Shown here: piece by piece, positions 10,201-16,268 of the stretch
How the letters are laid out: every line of letters starts with the position of its first letter
Numbering within the stretch: the first letter of the stretch is position 1
Source: an uncultured Opitutia bacterium
Lineage (GTDB): Bacteria; Verrucomicrobiota; Verrucomicrobiia; Opitutales; UBA953
Assembly (NCBI GenBank): GCA_937875975.1
Contig: CALEEU010000080.1
Location: 1 to 18,722, forward strand
Length of the DNA stretch: 18,722 nucleotides
Direction of reading: 5' to 3'
The notes under the pieces: generated by a model
Databases searched by the model: none
The model's input: only the letters and a program-made list of their open reading frames with translations
Told to the model about the DNA's origin: nothing
Position numbers and translations under genes: made by a program

Positions 10201-13111
10201 ATTCCGCGAAGATCTTGCAGATGTCGAAATCCATCATCCACATCACGCGCTCCGAGTTCTGGTTGCGGGAGCCGGAGCCGAGGCGGGCGCGCACGTTGTG
10301 GAACGGCGTCATCCGGTAGAACGCCCGGCTGGAGAGCTCGAAGCCGATGTCGGCCGGGATCGAGACGTTCGTGTTGCCGCTGTTGATGAGGTCGCCGGTC
10401 GAGGGCGAGGTGCCGATGACGCGAATTTCGCCGGGTTCGAGGCGGATGGTGCCGCCGCCGCCCGTGGTCCCGCCGGCGCCGGCGACGATGCGGAAGGACA
10501 TCGAGCGGTTGTCGTTCTCCCCGCCGCCGATGACGACGTCGCCGATGTCGATGGTCGCGTTGTTGACCGGGTCCTGCGCCCCGGCGAGGCCGACCGGCCG
10601 GCCGACCAGCGGGTCCGAGTATTGGCGCTCGGTGGACATGAAGTTCAGTCCCGTGGCGCGGAAGATGAAACGGAACGGGGAGCTAGTGCCGCTGGTGACC
10701 ATCGCAAGTCCTTCGAATTCCAGCGCCACGTCGTACGGGTTGTGGACGACGATGATGGGGTCGACGGTCATGCCGAGCTTGTCGCTCTGCCGCACCGCCG
10801 AGTAGATGGTCGAGAAACGCAGGATGGTCGGGGCCAGGATCGGGCTGGTCGGCCAGGTGCGCGTCGAGAGCACCGGCGGCGTGTTGAGCGCGCCGTCCGT
10901 GAGGTTGGTCGGCCAGGCCGTGCCGGCGGAGCGGCGCTGCCACGGCACCCCGGAGACCGTGTACTGGTCATGGAACGGGATCTGGTAGCGCCGTTCGGCG
11001 AGGAAGGAGGCGCCCACGCCGCCGTCGGCGAGGTTGTTGCGGTGGAAGTAGTTCGTGGCCTCGCCGCCGCCGGCGAAGAAATTGTCCAGCACGGGCGTCA
11101 GCGGGGCGGTGTACTGCTCGACGACGCCGCCGGGCACGTCGGTGCGGCGCCGCGGCAGGCCCCGGTTGCCGGTGGCGTAGGTGAGGGGCTCGACGCCGCG
11201 CACGATGAAGCTGTTCGAGTCGGCCACCGCTCCTTGGCCGCGCAGGGCCGAGGAATCCGCGGCGGCGGCGGCTTCGGTCTCGCGCTTGTACATGCGGTAG
11301 AAATTACGGTACAGGTCCCAGGTCGGTCCTCGGACGATACGGCCGGTCCAGTTGTCAGGGTGCGTGGCCGGATCGCCGCTCGGGAAACGGATGTCCGAAT
11401 AAGGCAGCGCGTCGTTCTTCAGCGCCGAGCGCTCGTTGTTGGCCGCGTTCAGGCTGACGAGGTTGGCGGCGAGGCGGTCGGCGTTGAAGAAATTGGAGGC
11501 CAAGGGGACTTCGTAGGCGAAGCCGAGCCGTTCCGGAGTCTCGCCGCCGTTGCGGTTGCGGATCAGGCTGATGGAGGCGCCGATGGTCGAGATCTGGCTG
11601 AGATAGCGCGGCGCCCACTCGGCGGCCCGCGGCGCGGCCTTCAGCACGTCAAGTGGCGAGCCGAGCTTGTCCATGAGGTTGGGGCGATTGTAGTCGAGGT
11701 CCGTGGCCATGCCCGCGTTGAATGTGGCGTTCGGCGCGCCGTGAAAGAGCGACTGTCGGCGGTCGGCGACCGTCGGGGTCGAGGTGGACTCCTTCTGGCC
11801 GGGATACAACTCCAGCGTGCGGAAGACGGAGTACGGGAGTTCGAAGGCCGTGGAGAGGTCGCTCTTCATGCCTCCGTTCAGCGTATCGCTGAGTACCGAG
11901 TAAGACCAAGGGGTGACTTCGTGCCACACGAGCCGGTTCGCGGAAATAAGCATGTCCCCGGTGGCATCTCCCAACAGCTTGCCTCCCCAGAGGTTGATTT
12001 CATTTCGGCTGCGAGCCTTGGGCAGGTTGTAGCTCTTCCAGTCACCTGCGGTGATGGTCGCAAGAATGTCGCTGTTGCGGGCGTCGCGGAATCGCGTGCC
12101 GAAGCCGGCCGGCATCAGCGCGGCGGCCGTGGGGTTGATCGAGGGCGTGACGGATTCAAAGGCGCTCCGCTGGGCGGCAGAGCCAGCGAAGCCTTTATCC
12201 CAGTCGGTCAGCCCGGGCAGGGAAGCACCCGCAGCGCTCGTGGCGTGGATGTCGGGAAGGTTGACCTTAGCCTTGATGCCTTCGTCGCCGATCCAGTAAG
12301 CAAAGCGGCCCTTGGAGCCAAGGCTCGCGCCTGAGCCGGCGGTCGGGCCGGGCAGCGGCATGGTGGGCAGGTCGACGGCACCGTAGAATTCTTGGATGAT
12401 GGGCGAGGTAGCCGCGACGGGCCACTGGATGGTGCCGGATGCCGGCTGGCCGGCGATCGCCGGCGAACCGCCGACGAGCCGCACGTAAGGGATGGCGAGA
12501 TTGGTGAATGGCGCGAGGCTGAGATTCGTGTTCAGCGCGTTGATCAGGTTCTGTCCTTCAGCGCTTGCCACCTTGCCGTCCGCCCCGAAGTGGGCGCGGT
12601 TCGGCATGTAGTAATTCAGTTTGTTGGCATCGACGAGTTCGGGGTTGGTGGCGTCGAAGCCAGTCGGTGAGGTCAGCCAGCCGAGGAATAGGCGCGAGTC
12701 GTGCGGGTCCGACACGCTCCAGTCGCGCGGCTTCGAACTATCGACTCCACCGGTCGCCCAGATGCCGGTCCAGTAGCGTTTCTGGTGCGCGACGGCGGTG
12801 GGTTTGTTAGGGTTCGGATTGGCTGGGGGCACCGAGACAACCGCAGGCGGCGGAGCGCCCGCGACTTCGGGCGAGAACATGTCCGCGCGCATCGTCACGC
12901 GCTGGTCGGAGCCGGCGGTCTGCTGCAGATGGCCGATGGCGATACGCGCCGAGGCGAGGGCGTTGAGGCGAGCCCGCTGGTAGCCGGCGTGGCTCTGGGC
13001 CAGGCGGCTCTCGACCTGGAGGAACGAAGCGAGGACGATCACCATCATCACCATGGCTGCCATGATGGTAAGCGACAGAACGAGGGAGAAACCTGAGCGT
13101 TTAAGTCTCAT
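7250..13111 (-). CDS. Giant GspK-like pseudopilin, Verru_Chthon cassette protein A type
   Basis: The 1953-residue protein opens with a short basic leader and prepilin-like segment, MRLKRSG|FSLVLSLTI, then a hydrophobic helix to about residue 31. A prepilin peptidase could cut after Gly7. The usual Glu5 of mature pilins is replaced by Leu, as in GspK minor pseudopilins. Near the C-terminus are a SAM-like helical segment (about 1680-1711, DELARRVVEEVRARGPFMSLADF in part) and an ARSDTF...RAYGE motif (about 1829-1840) that I recall from the Verru_Chthon A family. The body is rich in Asn, Thr, Pro and Gly and looks extracellular or periplasmic. The start at 13111 is preferred over a longer one because it places the pilin leader at the terminus. 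No typical prepilin partners or secretion ATPase are nearby. It leads the operon with two secreted paralogues and is divergent from exbBD. Confidence 0.82.
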   Translation of the reverse strand: MRLKRSGFSLVLSLTIMAAMVMMVIVLASFLQVESRLAQSHAGYQRARLNALASARIAIGHLQQTAGSDQRVTMRADMFSPEVAGAPPPAVVSVPPANPNPNKPTAVAHQKRYWTGIWATGGVDSSKPRDWSVSDPHDSRLFLGWLTSPTGFDATNPELVDANKLNYYMPNRAHFGADGKVASAEGQNLINALNTNLSLAPFTNLAIPYVRLVGGSPAIAGQPASGTIQWPVAATSPIIQEFYGAVDLPTMPLPGPTAGSGASLGSKGRFAYWIGDEGIKAKVNLPDIHATSAAGASLPGLTDWDKGFAGSAAQRSAFESVTPSINPTAAALMPAGFGTRFRDARNSDILATITAGDWKSYNLPKARSRNEINLWGGKLLGDATGDMLISANRLVWHEVTPWSYSVLSDTLNGGMKSDLSTAFELPYSVFRTLELYPGQKESTSTPTVADRRQSLFHGAPNATFNAGMATDLDYNRPNLMDKLGSPLDVLKAAPRAAEWAPRYLSQISTIGASISLIRNRNGGETPERLGFAYEVPLASNFFNADRLAANLVSLNAANNERSALKNDALPYSDIRFPSGDPATHPDNWTGRIVRGPTWDLYRNFYRMYKRETEAAAAADSSALRGQGAVADSNSFIVRGVEPLTYATGNRGLPRRRTDVPGGVVEQYTAPLTPVLDNFFAGGGEATNYFHRNNLADGGVGASFLAERRYQIPFHDQYTVSGVPWQRRSAGTAWPTNLTDGALNTPPVLSTRTWPTSPILAPTILRFSTIYSAVRQSDKLGMTVDPIIVVHNPYDVALEFEGLAMVTSGTSSPFRFIFRATGLNFMSTERQYSDPLVGRPVGLAGAQDPVNNATIDIGDVVIGGGENDNRSMSFRIVAGAGGTTGGGGTIRLEPGEIRVIGTSPSTGDLINSGNTNVSIPADIGFELSSRAFYRMTPFHNVRARLGSGSRNQNSERVMWMMDFDICKIFAEYQNNNYLTTTPSASGPWITWTNGGLSDIEYARRLQDLWNNVKNQRRVHDALTTWDGSLPTLEAFLGGRSLQVLTRNTGWINYNGYVVGTEGEIVTPRPGPDGLMNTADDPNPNFTYSRDSTRYVAPTRRNGTIALRGNQSWNFYLIGKKSIDGGANLNTHRRWFGSPDDDASTYVADPLNPDRLIRRYYEGTQTVNGFNLVDESLLLNFQAMTSGWPMYSNSNNDGGGYYTQVDREWTRPLGMDPPTPNYYIRGSTGAYNTPLDPEFNVTNGKGLEVTSNKADTLRNSVNVILTPNEPKLPVFMVDFVRRAADMTGNTTKWYPANYLSAGFGMQTTNPGAGYDRMQTPTEMRNAPMTPYFLSDRAQQAQLFGYDGKAHTPIGWTETQRVLRGSLIDTEFPTTPDRRGAYWGPSANNDSLGKSNIILYPIPRRPLLSLSQLGVTPYAEQNTDADLTVGSSFAHPGIGDLTRIIEWPGPRDLFPSETALAPDVRGPVPELGYVAKHMGARPVRNRANPRTDHAFAANYALWDSYYFSGLNLQANSYSHLDATPRAWPSSGADLPLDVDVRTTQAAALAAAGVANPTTFADYKLALNAGRQPLANKRLAYLSDGKASFTESNDYKNSLKLPESEFPHPKYLARTSLYDGGFNVNSTSRAAWRAVLGGLKGQTLPDAATPAAPTVTALTKFARAFGTADNSGSDPWTQYRELSEAQVDELARRVVEEVRARGPFMSLADFVNRRLVNNDAFGLKGALQAAIDKSNLNTTAITAAGGVFAPPASTTPNDPNQRYGNDATAPSWWREISAYPQIPANKRFPSLRAMSAAPNTATGANESRITAGLGAPGIVTQMDVLNSVGPNLTARSDTFVVRAYGEAHDDSGNIIGKAWIEVVVQRTSEYVAMAVGQKFPEYAELNRRKLAYRVNTSGGKEYDKQVLVETYERAPDPNPPGATALEKDGLKKEQRLNRIFGRRFRPSSLRWLSANEI

Positions 13112-13217
13112 AGTAAATTGGGGTAAAACCACGGTAAACCACCCTAGAGGAAAGTCAAAGGATTGGTTATCCCCATTTGTTCCAAAAGACTGAATAAAAT
13201 CATTTAAAATCATTTAA
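13112..13217. promoter_or_regulatory. Divergent promoter region between the pseudopilin operon and exbBD
   Basis: This AT-rich 106-bp gap must hold the start signals for both directions if the outer start codons are right. A perfect 10-bp direct repeat, AAAATCATTT, occurs twice without a gap at 13196-13205 and 13206-13215, ending two bases before the ATG at 13218. One helical turn of spacing would suit an operator or a bent-DNA promoter element. No clear -35/-10 pair could be fixed. Confidence 0.5.
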
Positions 13218-13844
13218 ATGGCAATTAAACTCATAAAGCAGGCATTTAAAGAGCGGGCTTGCGACCCTTTGGGGTTTAAGGACGCTCATGGGGTGCAAAC
13301 CCTACTCCAAGGTGCCGGCATTTTCATCTGGCCGCTCGCAGTCAGCTCCTTTCTCGCGGTCTTCCTGATCGTGGAACGAGCGCTGGCTCTGCGCGTCTCC
13401 CGCGTGGCCCCGGACTCCGTTCTCAAGTCGGTCTTGAACGGCGACCTCGATCAGGTCGGCCCTGCGGACGGCGAGTCCGTCGCGGGCCGTCTGGTGCAAC
13501 GGTGGAAGGACGGCGCTTCCGGCGAAGTGCTCAAGGCGTGGACGCGTAACGAACTGATCCGTCTCCAGCGCGGTCTGCACCTGCTCGACAGCATCGTCGC
13601 CGCCGCGCCGCTCCTCGGCCTGCTTGGTACCGTGACCGGCCTGGCGACGCTCTTTCCGGAACAGGGCCTGCCTGATTCCCAGACGCTCACCCGCGGCATC
13701 GGCCTGGCGTTGAGCACGACGATGATCGGCCTCTGCATCGCGATTCCCGCGCTCATCGCCGCCAACTGGCTAGGTCGCCGCCTCGAGATCCTTTCTTCCC
13801 GCCTCGACGTGCTCGTCGAAGCGCTGGAAGCCCGCCGTCGATGA
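13218..13844 (+). CDS. exbB: MotA/TolQ/ExbB proton channel family protein
   Basis: The product (208 residues from this start) is an inner-membrane proton-channel subunit that uses the proton motive force with an ExbD/TolR partner. Three membrane helices are visible at about 31-53, 123-145 and 160-184. The family signature APLLGLLGTVTGL spans 129-141, followed by the third-helix motif GIGLALSTTMIGL. The first 25 residues are encoded by AT-richer, rarer codons and precede the usual family start. An in-frame GTG at 13293 with AAGGA nine bases before it would give a 183-residue protein beginning just before the first helix, which suits the family better. I keep the ATG at 13218 as the outer limit. 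The end overlaps exbD by 4 bp (ATGA). No tonB or tolA is adjacent. Confidence 0.9.
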   Translation: MAIKLIKQAFKERACDPLGFKDAHGVQTLLQGAGIFIWPLAVSSFLAVFLIVERALALRVSRVAPDSVLKSVLNGDLDQVGPADGESVAGRLVQRWKDGASGEVLKAWTRNELIRLQRGLHLLDSIVAAAPLLGLLGTVTGLATLFPEQGLPDSQTLTRGIGLALSTTMIGLCIAIPALIAANWLGRRLEILSSRLDVLVEALEARRR

Positions 13845-14242
13845 GCCTCGTCGTCGCCCGCCGCCGTCGCGCCGACATCAACGTGGTGCCGCTCATCGAC
13901 GTGATGGTGGTGCTGGTTTTCTTCCTGCTCATCAGCAGTCGGCTCGACCAATCCAGCACGATGGCCATCATCCCGCCGACGGCTTCCGCCGGCTCCGAAG
14001 GCACGCCGGCCACGACGCTCGTCGTCGGCGTCGACCGCGACGGCAAGCTCTACCTCGAAGGTAAGGAAATCGCTTCCGCCGCGCTCGCCAAGGCCCTCGT
14101 CGACCACGCGCTGAAGTCGCCGCGCACGGAAGTGGTGATCGTCGCCGACGAGCGTTCGCTCACGGGCGCCGCGGTCGGCGCGCTCGATGCGGTCGCCAAG
14201 GCCGGACTGAAGCCGCGCCTGCAGACCCGCCAGCCGCGCTGA
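13841..14242 (+). CDS. exbD: Biopolymer transport protein ExbD/TolR
   Basis: The 133-residue protein has a short cytoplasmic basic N-terminus (RRRR), one membrane helix (about 15-33, NVVPLIDVMVVLVFFLLIS) and a periplasmic domain. Asp20 in PLIDV is the conserved proton-carrying aspartate of ExbD/TolR. The periplasmic part ends with the usual EVVIVADERSLTGAAVGALDAV fold, and length is typical. It is translated from an ATGA overlap with exbB, implying coupled synthesis of the two subunits. It is the last gene of the pair; a repeat-rich spacer follows. What protein the pair energises is unknown; the divergent pseudopilin operon is the nearest envelope system. Confidence 0.93.
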   Translation: MSLVVARRRRADINVVPLIDVMVVLVFFLLISSRLDQSSTMAIIPPTASAGSEGTPATTLVVGVDRDGKLYLEGKEIASAALAKALVDHALKSPRTEVVIVADERSLTGAAVGALDAVAKAGLKPRLQTRQPR

Positions 14243-14258
14243 GACACGAGGACACGAG
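14243..14258 (+). repeat. GACACGAG tandem repeat, two units, with an inverted partner at 14511-14518
   Basis: GACACGAG occurs twice in a row directly after the exbD stop (a related GGCCCGAG follows). Its exact complement CTCGTGTC lies at 14511-14518, on the other side of element copy 2. The arrangement mirrors the GAGTATN/NATACTC words that bound copy 1. Confidence 0.6.
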
Positions 14259-14310
14259 GGCCCGAGGGTGAGGCAGGGGACGGTTCGATGTTCGGGGATG
14301 CGTTAGGTAA

Positions 14311-14348
14311 GGCGCTCAAAGGGAAACCGGAGACCGGATGAATGGCTG
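14311..14348 (-). repeat. Flanking block C of element copy 2
   Basis: Read on the minus strand it matches 4898-4934 (CAGCCATTCATCCGG ... TTGAGCGCC). It lies on the A side of the inverted element, as expected if block C belongs to an extended form of the same element. Confidence 0.75.
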
Positions 14349-14355
14349 GGGCCTG

Positions 14356-14475
14356 AGGTAGGGGCGCGACTGCGTCGCGTCCGTGGGCGGACGGAAGTTA
14401 GTCCGCTTAAACAGCCTACCCGGCGATTCGTGCGTGCCACGGCGAACGGCGGCGATGGCAATCGCCGCCCTACCT
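14356..14475 (-). repeat. 120-bp composite palindromic element, copy 2 (inverted)
   Basis: This is the same element as 4770-4889 and 18146-18265 in reverse. Unit A occupies 14358-14384 and the B hairpin 14448-14469 (stem GGCGGCGAT/ATCGCCGCC). Relative to copy 3 one stem pair is C-G swapped to G-C on both sides, keeping pairing. The centre (about 14386-14425) does not match the other copies. A perfect 16-bp inverted repeat (GGGGCCTGAGGTAGGG) bounds it at 14348-14363 and 14468-14483. Beyond the repeats, the 390-nt spacer 14243-14632 contains no gene I can support. Confidence 0.88.
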
Positions 14476-14599
14476 CAGGCCCCGGGTGGGCATCATCCAT
14501 CCTTAATCGCCTCGTGTCTTCGAACCCTTGCTTTCACCAGTACCTCCTTCATCTTACCTCCTTCTAACCCTGTTTTTCACAAGTCCTCTGGCCCTCGAG

Positions 14600-14632
14600 T
14601 CCTCCCTCTTTCATCCTCCATCTTCCCGTCCT
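14600..14632 (+). other. Pyrimidine-rich leader of the M42 peptidase gene
   Basis: Thirty of 33 bases are C or T directly before the ATG at 14633, with no Shine-Dalgarno sequence. It resembles the nrdA leader at 1401-1450. Confidence 0.4.
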
Positions 14633-15715
14633 ATGTCGAAGCGTCCTTCCGAAGCCCTCCGTCTGCTGGAGGCCTACACGCAAGCCCACGGCACGTCCGG
14701 CCACGAGGACGCGGTCCGCGCGATCTTCGTCCGCGAACTCCGCGGCCGCACGCTGCAGGCCGATGGCCTCGGTGGCGTGCTCGCTTCGCCGTCTAAAGAG
14801 AAGCAGGGTCCACGCGTGGTGCTCACGGCCCACATGGATGAGATTGGTTTTCTCGTGCAGGCGGTCACGCCCGACGGCTTTCTTCGCCTGACGCCCGTCG
14901 GCGGCTGGCCGGACGGCGTCCTTGCCGCCCAACGTCTCCGCATCTGGTCGCGCTCGGCGCAGAAGGAATTCATCGGCATCGTCGCCGCGCTTCCGCCCCA
15001 CCAAGGCGGTGCCCAGGCCGCTTCGGCGGATAAGGTGCTCGTCGACATCGGCGCGCGTTCGGCGGAATCCGTGGCCCGTCTCGGCGTCCGCCCCGGCGAC
15101 CCCGTGGTGCCTGAGGGCCCGTTCACGGCCCTCGCGGAGCCGGGTCTTTATTCGGCGAAAGCCTTCGATAATCGCGTCGGCATGGCCGCGCTCACGCTCG
15201 CGACGCATGAGCTCGACGCCTCCGCGACGCCCTGCGATCTCCTTGCGGTCGCGACGGTGCAGGAAGAAGTCGGCTGCCGCGGAGCGGTCGTCGCCGCGCG
15301 GCTCGCGAAGCCGGACGTGGTCATCGTCCTCGAAGGCCCGCCGGCCGACGATCTCCCGGGCCTCGCTCCGCATGGCGAAGCCCAAGGTGCCCTCGGTGCT
15401 GGCGTGCAGGTGCGCGCCTATGATCCGACGGCGATCATGAATCCCCGTCTCGTCGACCTGACCCTCGCGGTCGCGGCGGAGATGGGCATCCCTTGCCAGC
15501 TCGCGGTGCGTCGCACGGGCGGGACCGATGCGCGTTCCTTCCAAGCCCACGAGTTGGGCGTGCCAGTCATCGTGCTCGGCGTCCCCGCGCGCTATATCCA
15601 TACGCACAATGCCGTCATCGACCTCGCCGACCTCCAGGCGTGCGTCGAACTGTCCGTCGCTCTGGTCCGCCGCCTCGATGCGAAGACGGTGAAGAGCCTC
15701 ACGCAGGTTCTGTGA
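14633..15715 (+). CDS. M42 family metallopeptidase (glutamyl aminopeptidase/FrvX type)
   Basis: The 360-residue cytoplasmic aminopeptidase should trim N-terminal residues from peptides using two metal ions. Ligand motifs are in order: AHMDEIGF with H67, AFDNRVGMA with the bridging D179, QEEVGCRGA with catalytic E211 and ligand E212, VIVLEG with E234 where Asp is usual, and RYIHTHN with H323. GGTDARSF (296-303) is also typical. Length is normal. The ATG at 14633 is chosen because the protein then begins at the usual family start (LLEAYTQAHGTSGHED); the frame is open further upstream but that part is low-complexity leader. The stop overlaps the GTG of the next gene (GTGA). Members of this family have been called cellulase M or endoglucanase in error. 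Confidence 0.93.
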   Translation: MSKRPSEALRLLEAYTQAHGTSGHEDAVRAIFVRELRGRTLQADGLGGVLASPSKEKQGPRVVLTAHMDEIGFLVQAVTPDGFLRLTPVGGWPDGVLAAQRLRIWSRSAQKEFIGIVAALPPHQGGAQAASADKVLVDIGARSAESVARLGVRPGDPVVPEGPFTALAEPGLYSAKAFDNRVGMAALTLATHELDASATPCDLLAVATVQEEVGCRGAVVAARLAKPDVVIVLEGPPADDLPGLAPHGEAQGALGAGVQVRAYDPTAIMNPRLVDLTLAVAAEMGIPCQLAVRRTGGTDARSFQAHELGVPVIVLGVPARYIHTHNAVIDLADLQACVELSVALVRRLDAKTVKSLTQVL

Positions 15716-15984
15716 GCGGCATTTCCTGTCGCCTGAAGGTGAAGGCCGTCCCGGGCGCCTCGCGCACGGAGATCGTCGGCCGCCTGGGCGAGGCCCTGAA
15801 GATCCGCGTCGCCGCCCCGCCCGAAGGGGGGAAGGCCAACCGCGAGATTCTGGAGCTGCTCGCCGGGCGGCTCGGTCTGCGGGCCGCCGCTGTCTCCTTG
15901 GTCTCCGGGGCGGCTTCGCCCGCGAAGGTCGTGGAGCTCCGGGGTCTCACGGCCGAGCAGGCTTGGGCGCGTCTTCTGGCCTGA
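15712..15984 (+). CDS. DUF167 (YggU-like) family protein
   Basis: The 90-residue protein shows the family pattern: VKAVPGASRTEIVG (10-23), LKIRVAAPPEGGKANREILELLA (29-51, partly quoted for its KAN core) and SLVSGAASPAKVVEL. The function of DUF167 is not known; the fold is a small alpha/beta domain. The start is a GTG at 15712 that overlaps the M42 stop codon by 4 bp, giving the usual family length; no ATG fits. It is the second gene of the peptidase-dxs operon, and 50 nt separate it from xseB. Confidence 0.9.
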   Translation: MSGISCRLKVKAVPGASRTEIVGRLGEALKIRVAAPPEGGKANREILELLAGRLGLRAAAVSLVSGAASPAKVVELRGLTAEQAWARLLA

Positions 15985-16034
15985 GTCCGCACAATCCGCT
16001 TGAGAGGGGAGGGGGCTCCGCTGACAGTAGGTCC

Positions 16035-16268
16035 ATGTGCGCGGACAAGAAACCCGCCTCAGCCTCCGGCAAGGAAGGCTTCGAGGCCGAACTCAAGAAG
16101 CTCGAGCAGCTCGTCGAGTCCCTCGAGTCCGGCGACGTCTCGCTCGACGAGCTCGTCGCGAAATATGAGGAAGGCATGCGCCTCCTGAAGTCCTGCCAGA
16201 AGTCGCTCGAGGCCGCCGAACTGCGCATCGAGCAGCTGGGTAAGCGCGGCGAAGATTCGCAGGGCTGA
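16035..16268 (+). CDS. xseB: Exodeoxyribonuclease VII small subunit
   Basis: The 77-residue helical protein is the small subunit of exonuclease VII, which degrades single-stranded DNA to oligonucleotides with XseA. The family core is visible: FEAELKKLEQLVESLESGD (16-34), then LDELVAKYEEGMRLLKSCQ. The ATG at 16035 gives the usual length; an upstream in-frame ATG at 15963 would run into the DUF167 gene and add a non-family extension. The stop overlaps the dxs start (TGATG). Linkage of xseB to dxs is common in bacteria; xseA and the prenyltransferase ispA that often accompany it are not here. Confidence 0.93.
   Translation: MCADKKPASASGKEGFEAELKKLEQLVESLESGDVSLDELVAKYEEGMRLLKSCQKSLEAAELRIEQLGKRGEDSQG

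Noticed and set aside
9068..12334. 1088-codon plus-strand frame opposite the pseudopilin gene
   Set aside because: The translation is Arg/Val/Asp/Gly-rich without domains, while the minus-strand protein has pilin-like and C-terminal family motifs.
14528..14632. N-terminal extension of the M42 peptidase to an earlier ATG
   Set aside because: The added 35 residues are low-complexity translation of a C/T-rich leader; the family begins at the ATG at 14633.
15963..16034. Earlier ATG for xseB
   Set aside because: It overlaps the DUF167 gene and adds a Gly/Ser-rich stretch not seen in the family, while 16035 gives the normal length.
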